Position numbers and translations under genes: made by a program. A stretch of 64,000 nt of DNA, from contig NZ_JMLE01000023.1 in the NCBI RefSeq assembly GCF_000685965.1, positions 1 through 64,000 of the forward strand, read 5' to 3'. The DNA is from Arthrobacter sp. UNC362MFTsu5.1. GTDB lineage: Bacteria; Actinomycetota; Actinomycetes; Actinomycetales; Micrococcaceae. Positions 15,789-23,876 of the stretch are shown here, piece by piece. Position 1 is the first letter of the stretch. Every line of letters starts with the position of its first letter. A model generated the notes under the pieces. It was not told the DNA's origin. It did not search any database and saw only the letters and a list, made by a program, of their open reading frames with translations.

Positions 15789-16504
15789 GCCTGCGGCCGG
15801 ATCCGGGTGGCTTCAAGTTTCTCCCGGACCGACGGCAGGTGGCGGCGGCTGATCGGCAGTTCGGCACCTGCCACGGTGACCGTGGGCCGGGCGGCGGCAA
15901 GCTTCATGTGGCTGACGTGATTGAGCGCAATGAGGTAGGACCGGTGCGTGCGGAGGAAGCCGGCCTCCGCCCACTGCTGTTCCAGGTCGGCCAGCGGGAC
16001 CCGGATCAGGTAGCTGGCGTCCGCCGTGTGCAGCCGGGCGTAATCGCCCTGGGCCTGGACGTACGTGACGTCGTCGCGCCGGATCATCCGGGTGGTGCCG
16101 CCGAGGTCCACCGTGATCATTTCCGGCGTTGCGGCGCCGTCCTTCATGAGTTCACTGATGCGGCCCACCGACCTGGCCAGGCGCTCGGCGCGCACGGGCT
16201 TCAACAGGTAGTCGACGGCGGCGAGTTCGAACGCTTCCAGCGCGCAGTCCTCGTCCGCGGTCACGAAGACCACCGCCGGGGGCTTGCTGCTCCGGGAGAT
16301 GGCCCGGGCAATGTCCAGGCCGGACAGGGCGGGCATGTGGATGTCCAGGAACACCGCGTCCACCGTCTCGGCATCGAGCACACGGAGGGCCTCTGCGCCG
16401 GAAGACGCCCGGTGGATGGCGCCGATCCGGTCGTCCCGGCCAAGCAGGAACGCCAGTTCCTCGACGGCGGGCAGCTCGTCGTCAGCGACGAGGACGTTAA
16501 TCAT
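15785..16504 (-). CDS. LytR/AlgR-family response regulator (LytTR)
   Basis: A 239-residue regulator. Receiver domain about 1-120 with acidic pair D8/D9, phospho-acceptor D54 (VFLDIHMP), T in FVTADEDCAL and the K in YLLKPVRAER. LytTR DNA-binding domain about 135-235 (ITVDLGGTTRMIRRDDVTYV, FLRTHRSYLIALNHV). LytTR proteins bind paired direct repeats at promoters. The partner kinase gene lies just upstream on the same strand, and the symporter genes on both sides are likely targets. Confidence 0.93.
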   Translation of the reverse strand: MINVLVADDELPAVEELAFLLGRDDRIGAIHRASSGAEALRVLDAETVDAVFLDIHMPALSGLDIARAISRSSKPPAVVFVTADEDCALEAFELAAVDYLLKPVRAERLARSVGRISELMKDGAATPEMITVDLGGTTRMIRRDDVTYVQAQGDYARLHTADASYLIRVPLADLEQQWAEAGFLRTHRSYLIALNHVSHMKLAAARPTVTVAGAELPISRRHLPSVREKLEATRIRPQA

Positions 16505-16539
16505 GGTTCTAGATTATCCCTGTGTGCCGGATGGCGCTT

Positions 16540-17757
16540 TCACGCATCGTGGTGGGGCTGCGACTTGGGCACGCGCATGGTGATCAGGGTTCCCTCCCCG
16601 GGTGCCGTCTCGATGACCAGGCCGTTGTCTTCGCCGTAGACCTGGCGGAGCCGGGCGTCCACGTTCCGCAGCCCCACATGGTCCCCGTCGCTGTGCCCGG
16701 CCAGCATGGACCGCAGCTGTTCGGGATCCATCCCCACGCCGTCGTCCTCGATGGTTACTTCCGCGAACGCCCCGGAATCGTTCGCCGCAATGGTGATGTG
16801 GCCCGGACCCTCCTTGGCCTCCAGGCCGTGCCGGACCGCGTTTTCGACGAGGGGCTGCAGGCTGAGGAACGGGATCACGGTACTCAGCACCTCGGGGGCG
16901 ATCCGCAGGCTTACCTGCACGCGGTCGCCGAACCGGGCGCGTTCCAGCAGCAGGTAGCGGTCGATGCAGCGGAGCTCTTCGGCGAGGGTGGTGAAGTCCC
17001 CGTGGCGGCGGAAGGAGTAGCGGGTGAAGTCGGCGAATTCCACCACCAGTTCCCTGGCCCGCACGGGGTCGGTGTTGATGAAGGACGCGATGGCGTTCAG
17101 GGAGTTGTAGATGAAGTGCGGGCTGATCTGGGCGCGGAGGGCCCGGACCTCGGCCTCCATCAGGAGGGTGCGGGAGGCATCGAGTTCGGCGAGTTCAACC
17201 TGGGCAGCCACCCAGTCGGCCACTTCGCCGGTGGCCCTGACCAGGCCGGCCCCTGCGGACGGCGCAAAAGCCGCCACAACGCCCACCACACGCGCGCCGG
17301 CCTTGATGGGGGCAATCACCACTGCGCGTTCGACGTCGGGCGTGATCGGGCCGGAGGCGGTGTCGCCGGCGAGCATCTGCAGCTCGCCCGCCGGGATCAC
17401 CGCCGTGTGGCCGCCGTCAAGCACCTTGGCGGCGAGGCCCATCAGGGACGGTTTCAGTTCTTCGGCGGCGCCGTCCCAGGCGAGCACCCCCGAGGTGTCG
17501 GTGATGGCCAGGGCATCGCAGCCCAGGATGCTGCGGAGCTGCTTGCTCGCTTTCGCCGCGCCCGCGGGGTTCAGGCCGGTGCGCAGGTGCTGGCCGGCCC
17601 GGGAGGCCGCGTGCAGGGTCTTGTAGGTGGCCCGTTCCGCGTCGGTGCCGAGCTCCCGGAAGGACCGGAGGACCTTCAGGCCCACTCCGACGACGACGGC
17701 GATCGCCATGGCGATCACGGCGATCGCGGCGGCGGTGAACAACGGGGAGTCCGGCAT
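16540..17757 (-). CDS. LytS-like sensor histidine kinase
   Basis: A 405-residue kinase. One N-terminal helix (FTAAAIAVIAMAIAVVVGVG), a GAF-like region about 60-190, then a His_kinase domain with phospho-acceptor H214 in QISPHFIYNSLNAIASF and an HATPase domain with VENAVRHGL and EDDGVGMDP. It lacks the multi-helix 5TM sensor of classical LytS. ATG at 17757 is chosen because it sits directly before the membrane helix; an in-frame start 36 codons upstream (17865) is possible. Partner of the LytTR regulator 35 bases downstream. Confidence 0.9.
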   Translation of the reverse strand: MPDSPLFTAAAIAVIAMAIAVVVGVGLKVLRSFRELGTDAERATYKTLHAASRAGQHLRTGLNPAGAAKASKQLRSILGCDALAITDTSGVLAWDGAAEELKPSLMGLAAKVLDGGHTAVIPAGELQMLAGDTASGPITPDVERAVVIAPIKAGARVVGVVAAFAPSAGAGLVRATGEVADWVAAQVELAELDASRTLLMEAEVRALRAQISPHFIYNSLNAIASFINTDPVRARELVVEFADFTRYSFRRHGDFTTLAEELRCIDRYLLLERARFGDRVQVSLRIAPEVLSTVIPFLSLQPLVENAVRHGLEAKEGPGHITIAANDSGAFAEVTIEDDGVGMDPEQLRSMLAGHSDGDHVGLRNVDARLRQVYGEDNGLVIETAPGEGTLITMRVPKSQPHHDA

Positions 17758-17872
17758 GGTGCCCAGCGTAGCCTGCCCGGCGTAGCCGCGGTGCACCGTT
17801 TGGCGCAGCATCAGGACCGCTGAGCGACGGCCCCGCGGGCTTCTCTGGAATGTAAGCACCGTCACGGGGCAC

Positions 17873-17888
17873 AGTGATTGCAGTCACA
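17873..17888. promoter_or_regulatory. CRP/GlxR-like palindrome before the DUF485-actP operon
   Basis: AGTGA-N6-TCACA, matching nine of ten bases of the CRP/GlxR consensus TGTGA-N6-TCACA. It lies 69 bases before the DUF485 start and about 115 bases before the divergent kinase start. GlxR control of acetate use is known in Corynebacterium; binding here is predicted, not shown. Confidence 0.65.
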
Positions 17889-17956
17889 TTGGCTGGGACT
17901 GTCTGTGGGGGACAGGGGCAGCAGGTGTGGACGGCAAGTCTCAATGAGGAGGAATG

Positions 17957-18337
17957 ATGGGTAACGATGCCCCAACTCCGGACGCAGCGGCGTCCGTGGA
18001 CTTCAAGCAAGTCCAGTCGACCAAGCAGTTCCAGGAACTGCGCAAGCGTCACCGCAGCTTTGTCTTTCCGATGGCCGTTGCGTTCCTGCTTTGGTATTTC
18101 GCATACGTCCTCCTGGCCGACTATGCGGTCGGCTTCATGTCCACGAAAGTCTGGGGCAACATCAACATCGGGCTGATCCTGGGCCTGCTGCAGTTCGTTT
18201 CCACGTTCGCCATCACGGGCTGGTACGTGAGCTACTCCAACCGGCGGCTCGATCCCATCGCGGCAGAAATCCGCCACGAAATCGAGGGCCACGAGTTCGA
18301 TAAGGAAGGCAACAAAATCAGCGGGGTAACCAAATGA
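17957..18337 (+). CDS. DUF485 family membrane protein
   Basis: A 126-residue protein with two helices (FVFPMAVAFLLWYFAYVLLADYA and INIGLILGLLQFVSTFAITGWYV) and the motif YSNRRLDPIAAEIR after the second. This is a clear DUF485 protein, the small partner encoded ahead of acetate permeases. GAGGAGG is close upstream; ATG at 17957 gives better spacing than the overlapping ATG at 17954. Its stop overlaps the actP start by four bases (ATGA). Confidence 0.93.
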   Translation: MGNDAPTPDAAASVDFKQVQSTKQFQELRKRHRSFVFPMAVAFLLWYFAYVLLADYAVGFMSTKVWGNINIGLILGLLQFVSTFAITGWYVSYSNRRLDPIAAEIRHEIEGHEFDKEGNKISGVTK

Positions 18338-19953
18338 CGCTTATGATTCCCGCAGCCGTGGACGTTGCGGACCTCAAGGAAACCACCCTGCTGAACATGG
18401 GCATCTTCGGCCTGTTCGTGGCCGTCACCATGATCATCGTGATCAAGGCCAGCCGCAACAACAAGACGGCGGCAGACTACTACGCCGCCGGACGTTCGTT
18501 TACCGGCCCGCAGAACGGCACCGCCATCGCCGGCGACTACCTCTCCGCCGCCTCGTTCCTGGGCATCACCGGCGCCATCGCCATCAACGGGTACGACGGC
18601 TTTATGTACTCCATCGGCTTCCTGGTCGCCTGGCTGGTCGCCCTGCTGCTGGTCGCCGAGCTGCTCCGCAACACCGGCAAGTTCACCATGGCCGACGTCC
18701 TCTCCTTCCGCCTCAAGCAGCGCCCCGTGCGCATCGCGGCAGCCATCTCCACCCTCGCGGTCTGCTTCTTCTACCTCCTGGCGCAGATGGCCGGCGCCGG
18801 CAGCCTGATCTCCCTGCTCCTCGGCATCAGCGACTGGGGCGGGCAGGCCCTGGTGATCATCGTCGTCGGCGCCCTGATGATCATGTACGTCCTGATCGGC
18901 GGCATGAAGGGCACCACCTGGGTCCAGATCATCAAGGCCATGCTCCTGATTGCCGGTGCGGCCGTCATGACGTTCTGGGTCCTCGCCATCTACGGCTTCA
19001 ACCTCTCCGACCTCCTGGGCGGCGCGGTGGAAACCTCCGGGAATCCGAACGTCCTCAACCCGGGCCTGCAGTACGGCAAGACCGAAACCTCCAAGCTTGA
19101 CTTCATGTCCCTGGGCCTGGCCCTCGTGCTCGGAACCGCGGCCCTGCCCCACGTCCTGATGCGCTTCTACACGGTTCCCACCGCCAAGGAAGCCCGCAAG
19201 TCCGTGGTCTGGTCCATCTGGCTGATCGGCCTGTTCTACCTGTTCACCCTTGTCCTGGGCTACGGCGCTGCGGCACTGGTCGGCGCTGACACCATCAAGG
19301 CTGCCCCGGGCGGCGTGAATTCGGCCGCACCGCTGCTGGCGTTCCACCTCGGCGGGCCGCTGCTGCTCGGCTTCATCTCCGCGGTGGCCTTCGCCACCAT
19401 CCTGGCCGTCGTCGCAGGCCTCACCATCACCGCGGCGGCATCGTTTGCCCACGACATCTACGCCAGCGTTATCGCCAAGGGGAAGGCCGACGCCGACACC
19501 GAGGTCAAGGTGGCGCGGCGCACCGTGGTGGTCATCGGGCTCCTGGCCATTGCCGGCGGCATCTTCGCCAACGGCCAGAACGTGGCGTTCCTTGTGGCCC
19601 TCGCCTTCGCGGTAGCGGCATCGGCGAACCTGCCCACCATCGTGTACTCGCTGTTCTGGCGCAAGTTCACCACCCAGGGCGCAATCTGGAGCATGTACGG
19701 AGGGCTGGGCTCGGCGATCATCCTGATTGCCCTGTCGCCGGTGGTCTCGGGTGCCAAGACGTCCATGATCCCGGGCGCCAACTTCGCGATCTTCCCGCTG
19801 AGCAACCCCGGCATCGTCTCCATCCCGCTCGCGTTCTTCCTGGGCTGGCTCGGTTCGGTGCTGGACAAGAAGCTGGAAGACACCACCAAGCAGGCCGAAA
19901 TGGAAGTGCGCTCCCTGACCGGCGTAGGTGCCGAGAAGGCCGTGGACCACTAG
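18334..19953 (+). CDS. actP: Cation:acetate symporter ActP-type
   Basis: A 539-residue SSS transporter with about thirteen helices. It has ADYYAAGRSFTGPQNGTAIA and GDYLSAASFLGITGAIAING, the ActP signature region, and TAALPHVLMRFYTVPTAKEA in the middle. It imports acetate and other short monocarboxylates with a cation. Translation is coupled to DUF485. A CRP/GlxR-like palindrome lies upstream, and a LytS/LytTR two-component system is divergent. It ends at a strong terminator. Confidence 0.95.
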   Translation: MTLMIPAAVDVADLKETTLLNMGIFGLFVAVTMIIVIKASRNNKTAADYYAAGRSFTGPQNGTAIAGDYLSAASFLGITGAIAINGYDGFMYSIGFLVAWLVALLLVAELLRNTGKFTMADVLSFRLKQRPVRIAAAISTLAVCFFYLLAQMAGAGSLISLLLGISDWGGQALVIIVVGALMIMYVLIGGMKGTTWVQIIKAMLLIAGAAVMTFWVLAIYGFNLSDLLGGAVETSGNPNVLNPGLQYGKTETSKLDFMSLGLALVLGTAALPHVLMRFYTVPTAKEARKSVVWSIWLIGLFYLFTLVLGYGAAALVGADTIKAAPGGVNSAAPLLAFHLGGPLLLGFISAVAFATILAVVAGLTITAAASFAHDIYASVIAKGKADADTEVKVARRTVVVIGLLAIAGGIFANGQNVAFLVALAFAVAASANLPTIVYSLFWRKFTTQGAIWSMYGGLGSAIILIALSPVVSGAKTSMIPGANFAIFPLSNPGIVSIPLAFFLGWLGSVLDKKLEDTTKQAEMEVRSLTGVGAEKAVDH

Positions 19954-19973
19954 CCCCTGCGGGTTGAAACGAA

Positions 19974-20013
19974 AACAGGAGCTTCCGCGAAAACCGCGGG
20001 AGCTCCTGTTTTT
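19974..20013 (+). terminator. Intrinsic terminator after actP
   Basis: AACAGGAGCTTCCGCG pairs with CGCGGGAGCTCCTGTT (one mismatch) and runs into TTTTT. Confidence 0.92.
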
Positions 20014-20049
20014 GTGTCTGAACCTTGTTTTGTGTCTGAAACCCTGGGA

Positions 20050-20901
20050 TCAGGCCTTAGGCCGGAGTTTGATGTTGATCATCTTCATGTCCTTGTTGCC
20101 GTCGAAGCGGTAGGCCAGATCCACTTCCTTGCCGTCGCAGCTGATGACCCCGGCGACGTCGGCAGCGTTATTGCCGTTTTCCGTGCTGACCTTGAGGTCG
20201 TTGTAGCTCGGTTTGCAGGTACCGTCCAGCTCGAGGCTTTGGACGCCGGCCGCGAATTCTTCCTTCGAGAGCTTGTCCTGCAGGGCCGGGTCGAGGAAGT
20301 CGTCGTAGGCGGCATCGGTGTCACCGGCGATGACGAGCTGCGTAAAATCGTCCGCCAGCCCTTTGGCCTTGGCAGTAGCGCCGCCCACGAGGTTAACCAG
20401 CAGCGCCACCCCCACGACGGCGAGGAGCACGACTCCGCCGACGATGCCCAGGATGATCCACAGTTTCCTGCGGTTCCTGGCCGGCGGCTGCTGGCCAGGA
20501 GCGCCGTAAGGCCCGGGGACGGCAGGGGCGCCGTACGGGGAGCCTTGGTACTGCGGATGCCCGCCCTGCGGCGTTCCGTACTGCGCAGTTCCGTATTGCG
20601 GGTGCCCGGCAAGCGGATCCGTGGACGGCGGCGGTCCGTACTGTGGCTGTCCGTGCTGCGGCTGCCCGTAGTCGGGAGTCCCGTAGTGCGGAGTCCCGAA
20701 ATGCGGAGCGGGCGGCTGCTGGCCGGAGGGCTCATGCGGCGGAAGGGGCGGCTGTCCGGGAACTTCCGGTTGGGGGACGCCCGGCTGCGGGGTGCCTTGC
20801 TGCGGCGCGGCGCGCGGCGGGACGGGAGGCGGCTGCTGCCGCCGACGGCCCCCGCCGGGGCCCGGTTCGGCAGGCTGGTACGGTTCCTGAGGATTGCTCA
20901 A
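20050..20901 (-). CDS. Proline/glutamine-rich single-pass membrane protein
   Basis: A 283-residue protein. Residues 1-135 are low complexity: proline, glutamine and glycine with repeated PxYGxP units (HYGTPDYGQPQHGQPQYGPP). One helix follows (LWIILGIVGGVVLLAVVGVALLV) after basic NRRK. The extracytoplasmic domain of about 115 residues has two cysteines (GTCKPSYND, GVISCDGKE) and resembles DUF4878-type lumazine-like fold domains. TTG at 20901 is chosen since GGAAAGG lies seven bases upstream; a longer in-frame start at 20970 exists. Function unknown; similar architecture is common in actinobacterial envelopes. Confidence 0.75.
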   Translation of the reverse strand: MSNPQEPYQPAEPGPGGGRRRQQPPPVPPRAAPQQGTPQPGVPQPEVPGQPPLPPHEPSGQQPPAPHFGTPHYGTPDYGQPQHGQPQYGPPPSTDPLAGHPQYGTAQYGTPQGGHPQYQGSPYGAPAVPGPYGAPGQQPPARNRRKLWIILGIVGGVVLLAVVGVALLVNLVGGATAKAKGLADDFTQLVIAGDTDAAYDDFLDPALQDKLSKEEFAAGVQSLELDGTCKPSYNDLKVSTENGNNAADVAGVISCDGKEVDLAYRFDGNKDMKMINIKLRPKA

Positions 20902-21017
20902 GATCAAGCCTTTCCGGCAGCCGGCCTGGCCACTGCCTGATTGCACGGGCCGTTCACGGCCGCGATTCATTCAACTGCACCCAGCCTATAACCCCGCGCC
21001 CATAGCCCGGGCCCGCG

Positions 21018-21491
21018 TTACCCCTCGGCGTAGCCCCGCTCGAGCAGCGGCTGGACCCGGAAGGGGATCAGCTCTCCCATGGCGAGGGCGGTGTCCGTCC
21101 GGTCCACTCCTTCACAGGCCAGGATCTTGCCGTTGATCCGGAAGAGGTCCTCGGCGTCCAGCGCCACCACCCGCAGCAGGAGGTCGGCCGAACCTGTCAG
21201 TCCGTAGCCTTCCAGGATTTCCGGGATGCCGGCGAGATCCACCGCCAGCTGGCCCAGTTTCTGCTGCTGCACATGGACGGAGATGAACGCCATCAGCGGG
21301 TATCCAAGTGCGGCCGGACTGATGCGCCGTTCGAAGGACAGGAAGACGTGCTTCTTCTCCAGCTGGGCCAGCCGGGCCTGCACGGTGTTGCGCGAGAGCC
21401 CGAGCTTCTGGGCCAGAGCCACCACTGTCCGCTTCGGGTCCTTGGCGAGGGCGGAAAGGAGTCGCGTGTCGGTGCCATCCAAAGCTTGCAT
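21018..21491 (-). CDS. Lrp/AsnC-family regulator, BkdR-like
   Basis: A 157-residue regulator: helix-turn-helix about 5-50 (LDGTDTRLLSALAKDPKRTV, LAQKLGLSRNTVQARLAQLE) and a RAM/AsnC ligand domain (IPEILEGYGLTGSADLLLRV). Lrp-type BkdR proteins control the bkd operon in Pseudomonas and Streptomyces, and this gene is divergent from bkdA, so the same task is likely here. ATG at 21491 is chosen because the family begins just before LDGTDTRLL; a GTG six codons upstream (21509) is possible. No clear ribosome binding site is seen. Confidence 0.9.
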   Translation of the reverse strand: MQALDGTDTRLLSALAKDPKRTVVALAQKLGLSRNTVQARLAQLEKKHVFLSFERRISPAALGYPLMAFISVHVQQQKLGQLAVDLAGIPEILEGYGLTGSADLLLRVVALDAEDLFRINGKILACEGVDRTDTALAMGELIPFRVQPLLERGYAEG

Positions 21492-21558
21492 AATGCGCAA
21501 GATTAGCACGACGGATACCGCACGGGCAGTGCATTCTGCTCAGTATTATCTATGGTGG

Positions 21559-21587
21559 TTGTACCCAATGAGCATTGTGAGTATCGT
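21559..21587 (+). promoter_or_regulatory. Candidate bkdABC promoter
   Basis: TTGTAC (21559-21564), 17-base spacer, TATCGT (21582-21587). The CRP/GlxR-like palindrome covers the -10 box, which would suit repression. Confidence 0.4.
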
Positions 21588-21593
21588 CACAAT
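21574..21593. promoter_or_regulatory. CRP/GlxR-like palindrome before bkdABC
   Basis: ATTGTGA-GTATCG-TCACAAT, a perfect seven-base inverted repeat. The core TGTGA-N6-TCACA is an exact match to the CRP/GlxR consensus. It lies in the 196-base region between the Lrp-type regulator and bkdA and could serve either gene. Confidence 0.75.
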
Positions 21594-21687
21594 TATCCGG
21601 GGCAACGGCGCCCGGGCGGCTGGCGTGCACGGGGATCACGAGTTTCCTGAGCGCCGGTGACACGACGTATGAAGGTTGCGTGCAACT

Positions 21688-22866
21688 GTGTTTACAGACG
21701 AGTTGGGTCAGGGCGGCAACGCCGCCGGTGGCCCGGACAACAGTGCAGGACATCACAGCGGGACGGGCGAGAGCCGGGTCCAACTCATCACCCCGGGGGG
21801 TGAACGCGTCAGCCATCCGCAATACGACGCCTGGGTCCGGGATGTCACTGATGAGCAGCTGGGTTCCCTCTATGAGGACATGGTGGTCATCCGGCGGATC
21901 GATACCGAAGCCACCGCCCTCCAGCGGCAGGGGGAACTCGGCCTGTGGCCGCCGCTCCTGGGGCAGGAGGCCTCCCAGGTCGGTTCCGCGAGGGCTCTCC
22001 GCGACGATGACTTCGTGTTTTCCAGCTACCGCGAGAACGGTGTCGCTTACTGCCGCGGCGTGGACCTGGCCGACATCCTCACGGTGTGGCGGGGCAACGC
22101 GTCGTCGGGCTGGGATCCGTACACCGTCAACATGGCCACTCCGCAGATCATCATCGGAGCCCAGACCCTTCATGCCACCGGCTACGCCATGGGCATCCAA
22201 AATGACGGCGCAGACTCCGTGGCCATTACGTACTTCGGCGACGGCGCCACCAGCGAGGGTGACGTCAACGAGGCCATGGTCTTCGCCGCCAGCTTCCAGT
22301 CCCCGGTGATCTTCTTCTGCCAGAACAACCACTGGGCCATTTCCGAGCCGGTCCGCCTGCAGTCCCACATCAGGATCGCCGACCGTGCTTCCGGGTTCGG
22401 GATTCCCAGCGTCCAGGTTGATGGCAACGACGTGCTTGCGGTGATGGCGGCCACCCGCGAGGCAATCGAACGGGCACGCCACGGCGGCGGACCGACGTTC
22501 ATTGAAGCGGTCACCTACCGGATGGGTCCGCACACGACTGCCGACGACCCCACCCGGTACCGGGATGCCAACGAACTGGAAGACTGGGCGGCCAAGGACC
22601 CGATTGCCCGGGTGAAGGGCCTGCTGGAACGCAAGGGACTCCTGACCGAGCAACTCGAGGCCCAGGTGGCTGCCAAGGCCGACGCCGTTGCCCGGGAGCT
22701 GCGGGCCGGTTGCATCAACATGCCGGATCCCCAGCCGCTGGACATCTTCAAGCACGTCTACAGCACCCCCAACTCCTGGCTGGACCGCCAGGAGGACCAC
22801 TACTCCCGTTACCTGGCTTCCTTCGGCGATCCCGAGGGTGCCAACTCTGAAGAAGGTGCTCGCTGA
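21688..22866 (+). CDS. bkdA: Branched-chain 2-oxoacid dehydrogenase E1 alpha subunit
   Basis: A 392-residue thiamine-diphosphate subunit. The ThDP motif runs from GDG to NN: YFGDGATSEGDVNEA followed by FFCQNNHWAI. The phospho-loop-type region YRMGPHTTADDPTRYR follows. E1 oxidatively decarboxylates 2-oxo acids from leucine, isoleucine and valine and passes the acyl group to E2. Context (Lrp regulator, leucine pathway genes) favours branched-chain over pyruvate substrates. GTG at 21688 lies twelve bases after GAAGG; a TTG at 21676 is possible. Coupled to bkdB by TGATG. Confidence 0.9.
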   Translation: MFTDELGQGGNAAGGPDNSAGHHSGTGESRVQLITPGGERVSHPQYDAWVRDVTDEQLGSLYEDMVVIRRIDTEATALQRQGELGLWPPLLGQEASQVGSARALRDDDFVFSSYRENGVAYCRGVDLADILTVWRGNASSGWDPYTVNMATPQIIIGAQTLHATGYAMGIQNDGADSVAITYFGDGATSEGDVNEAMVFAASFQSPVIFFCQNNHWAISEPVRLQSHIRIADRASGFGIPSVQVDGNDVLAVMAATREAIERARHGGGPTFIEAVTYRMGPHTTADDPTRYRDANELEDWAAKDPIARVKGLLERKGLLTEQLEAQVAAKADAVARELRAGCINMPDPQPLDIFKHVYSTPNSWLDRQEDHYSRYLASFGDPEGANSEEGAR

Positions 22867-23876
22867 TGACCCAGATGACCTTTGCCCGGGCAATTAACTC
22901 CGGCCTCCGCAAGTCCCTCGAAAACGACCCCAAGGTCATCCTGATGGGCGAGGACATCGGCACGCTCGGCGGTGTGTTCCGCGTGACCGACGGTCTGCAG
23001 AAGGACTTCGGCAAGCACCGCGTGGTGGACACCCCGCTCGCCGAGTCCGCCATCATGGGCACCGCCGTCGGCCTTGCCTACCGCGGCTACCGGCCGGTGG
23101 TGGAAATCCAGTTTGACGGGTTCATCTATCCGGCGTTCGACCAGATCGTGTCCCAGGTGGCCAAGCTCCATTACCGTACGCAGGGCCACGTCAAGATGCC
23201 CATCACCGTGCGCGTCCCCTTTGGCGGCGGCATCGGTTCCCCGGAGCACCACTCCGAGTCGCCGGAGGCGTACTTCACCCACACGTCCGGCCTCCGCGTG
23301 GTCAGCGTCTCCAACCCGCAGGACGCCTACACCATGATCCAGCAGGCGATTGCCAGCGACGATCCCGTGCTGTTCTTCGAGCCGAAGCGCCGCTACCACG
23401 ACAAGGGCGAAGTGGATGAGTCGATCGATCCCGCCACCGCGCTGTCGATGGAGAAGGCCCGTGTGGTGACCGAGGGCAAGGACGTCACGCTCGTCGCCTA
23501 CGGCCCGCTGGTCAAGACTGCCAAGGACGCCGCCCTGGCCGCTGCCGACGAAGGCGTGTCGATTGAGGTCATCGACCTGCGGTCGCTGGCGCCCGTGGAC
23601 TTCGCCACGCTGGAGGCCTCGGTGCGGAAGACGGGACGGCTGGTGATTACGCACGAGGCCGGGCAGTCCGGCGGGCTCGGTGCCGAACTGGCCGCAAGCA
23701 TCACCGAACGCTGCTTCTACCACCTCGAAGCCGCCCCGGTCCGGATCACCGGCTTCGACGTCCCGTACCCGTATTCGAAACTTGAAATGCATCATCTTCC
23801 GGGTCTGGACAGAATCCTTGACGGTGTGGACCGTGCCCTGGGCCGTCCCAACTCCCTCAGCGGGCTGGAAGGATGA
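22866..23876 (+). CDS. bkdB: Branched-chain 2-oxoacid dehydrogenase E1 beta subunit
   Basis: A 336-residue transketolase-like beta subunit. Typical elements: LMGEDIGTLGGVFRVTDGL near the N-terminus, DTPLAESAIMGTAVGLAYRG, VPFGGGIGSPEHHSESPEAY, and a C-terminal domain from about 200 (VTLVAYGPLVKTA, EVIDLRSLAPVDFATL). It forms the alpha2beta2 E1 with the upstream gene. Start overlaps the bkdA stop by one base and its stop overlaps bkdC by four, so the three subunits are translationally coupled. Confidence 0.95.
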   Translation: MTQMTFARAINSGLRKSLENDPKVILMGEDIGTLGGVFRVTDGLQKDFGKHRVVDTPLAESAIMGTAVGLAYRGYRPVVEIQFDGFIYPAFDQIVSQVAKLHYRTQGHVKMPITVRVPFGGGIGSPEHHSESPEAYFTHTSGLRVVSVSNPQDAYTMIQQAIASDDPVLFFEPKRRYHDKGEVDESIDPATALSMEKARVVTEGKDVTLVAYGPLVKTAKDAALAAADEGVSIEVIDLRSLAPVDFATLEASVRKTGRLVITHEAGQSGGLGAELAASITERCFYHLEAAPVRITGFDVPYPYSKLEMHHLPGLDRILDGVDRALGRPNSLSGLEG

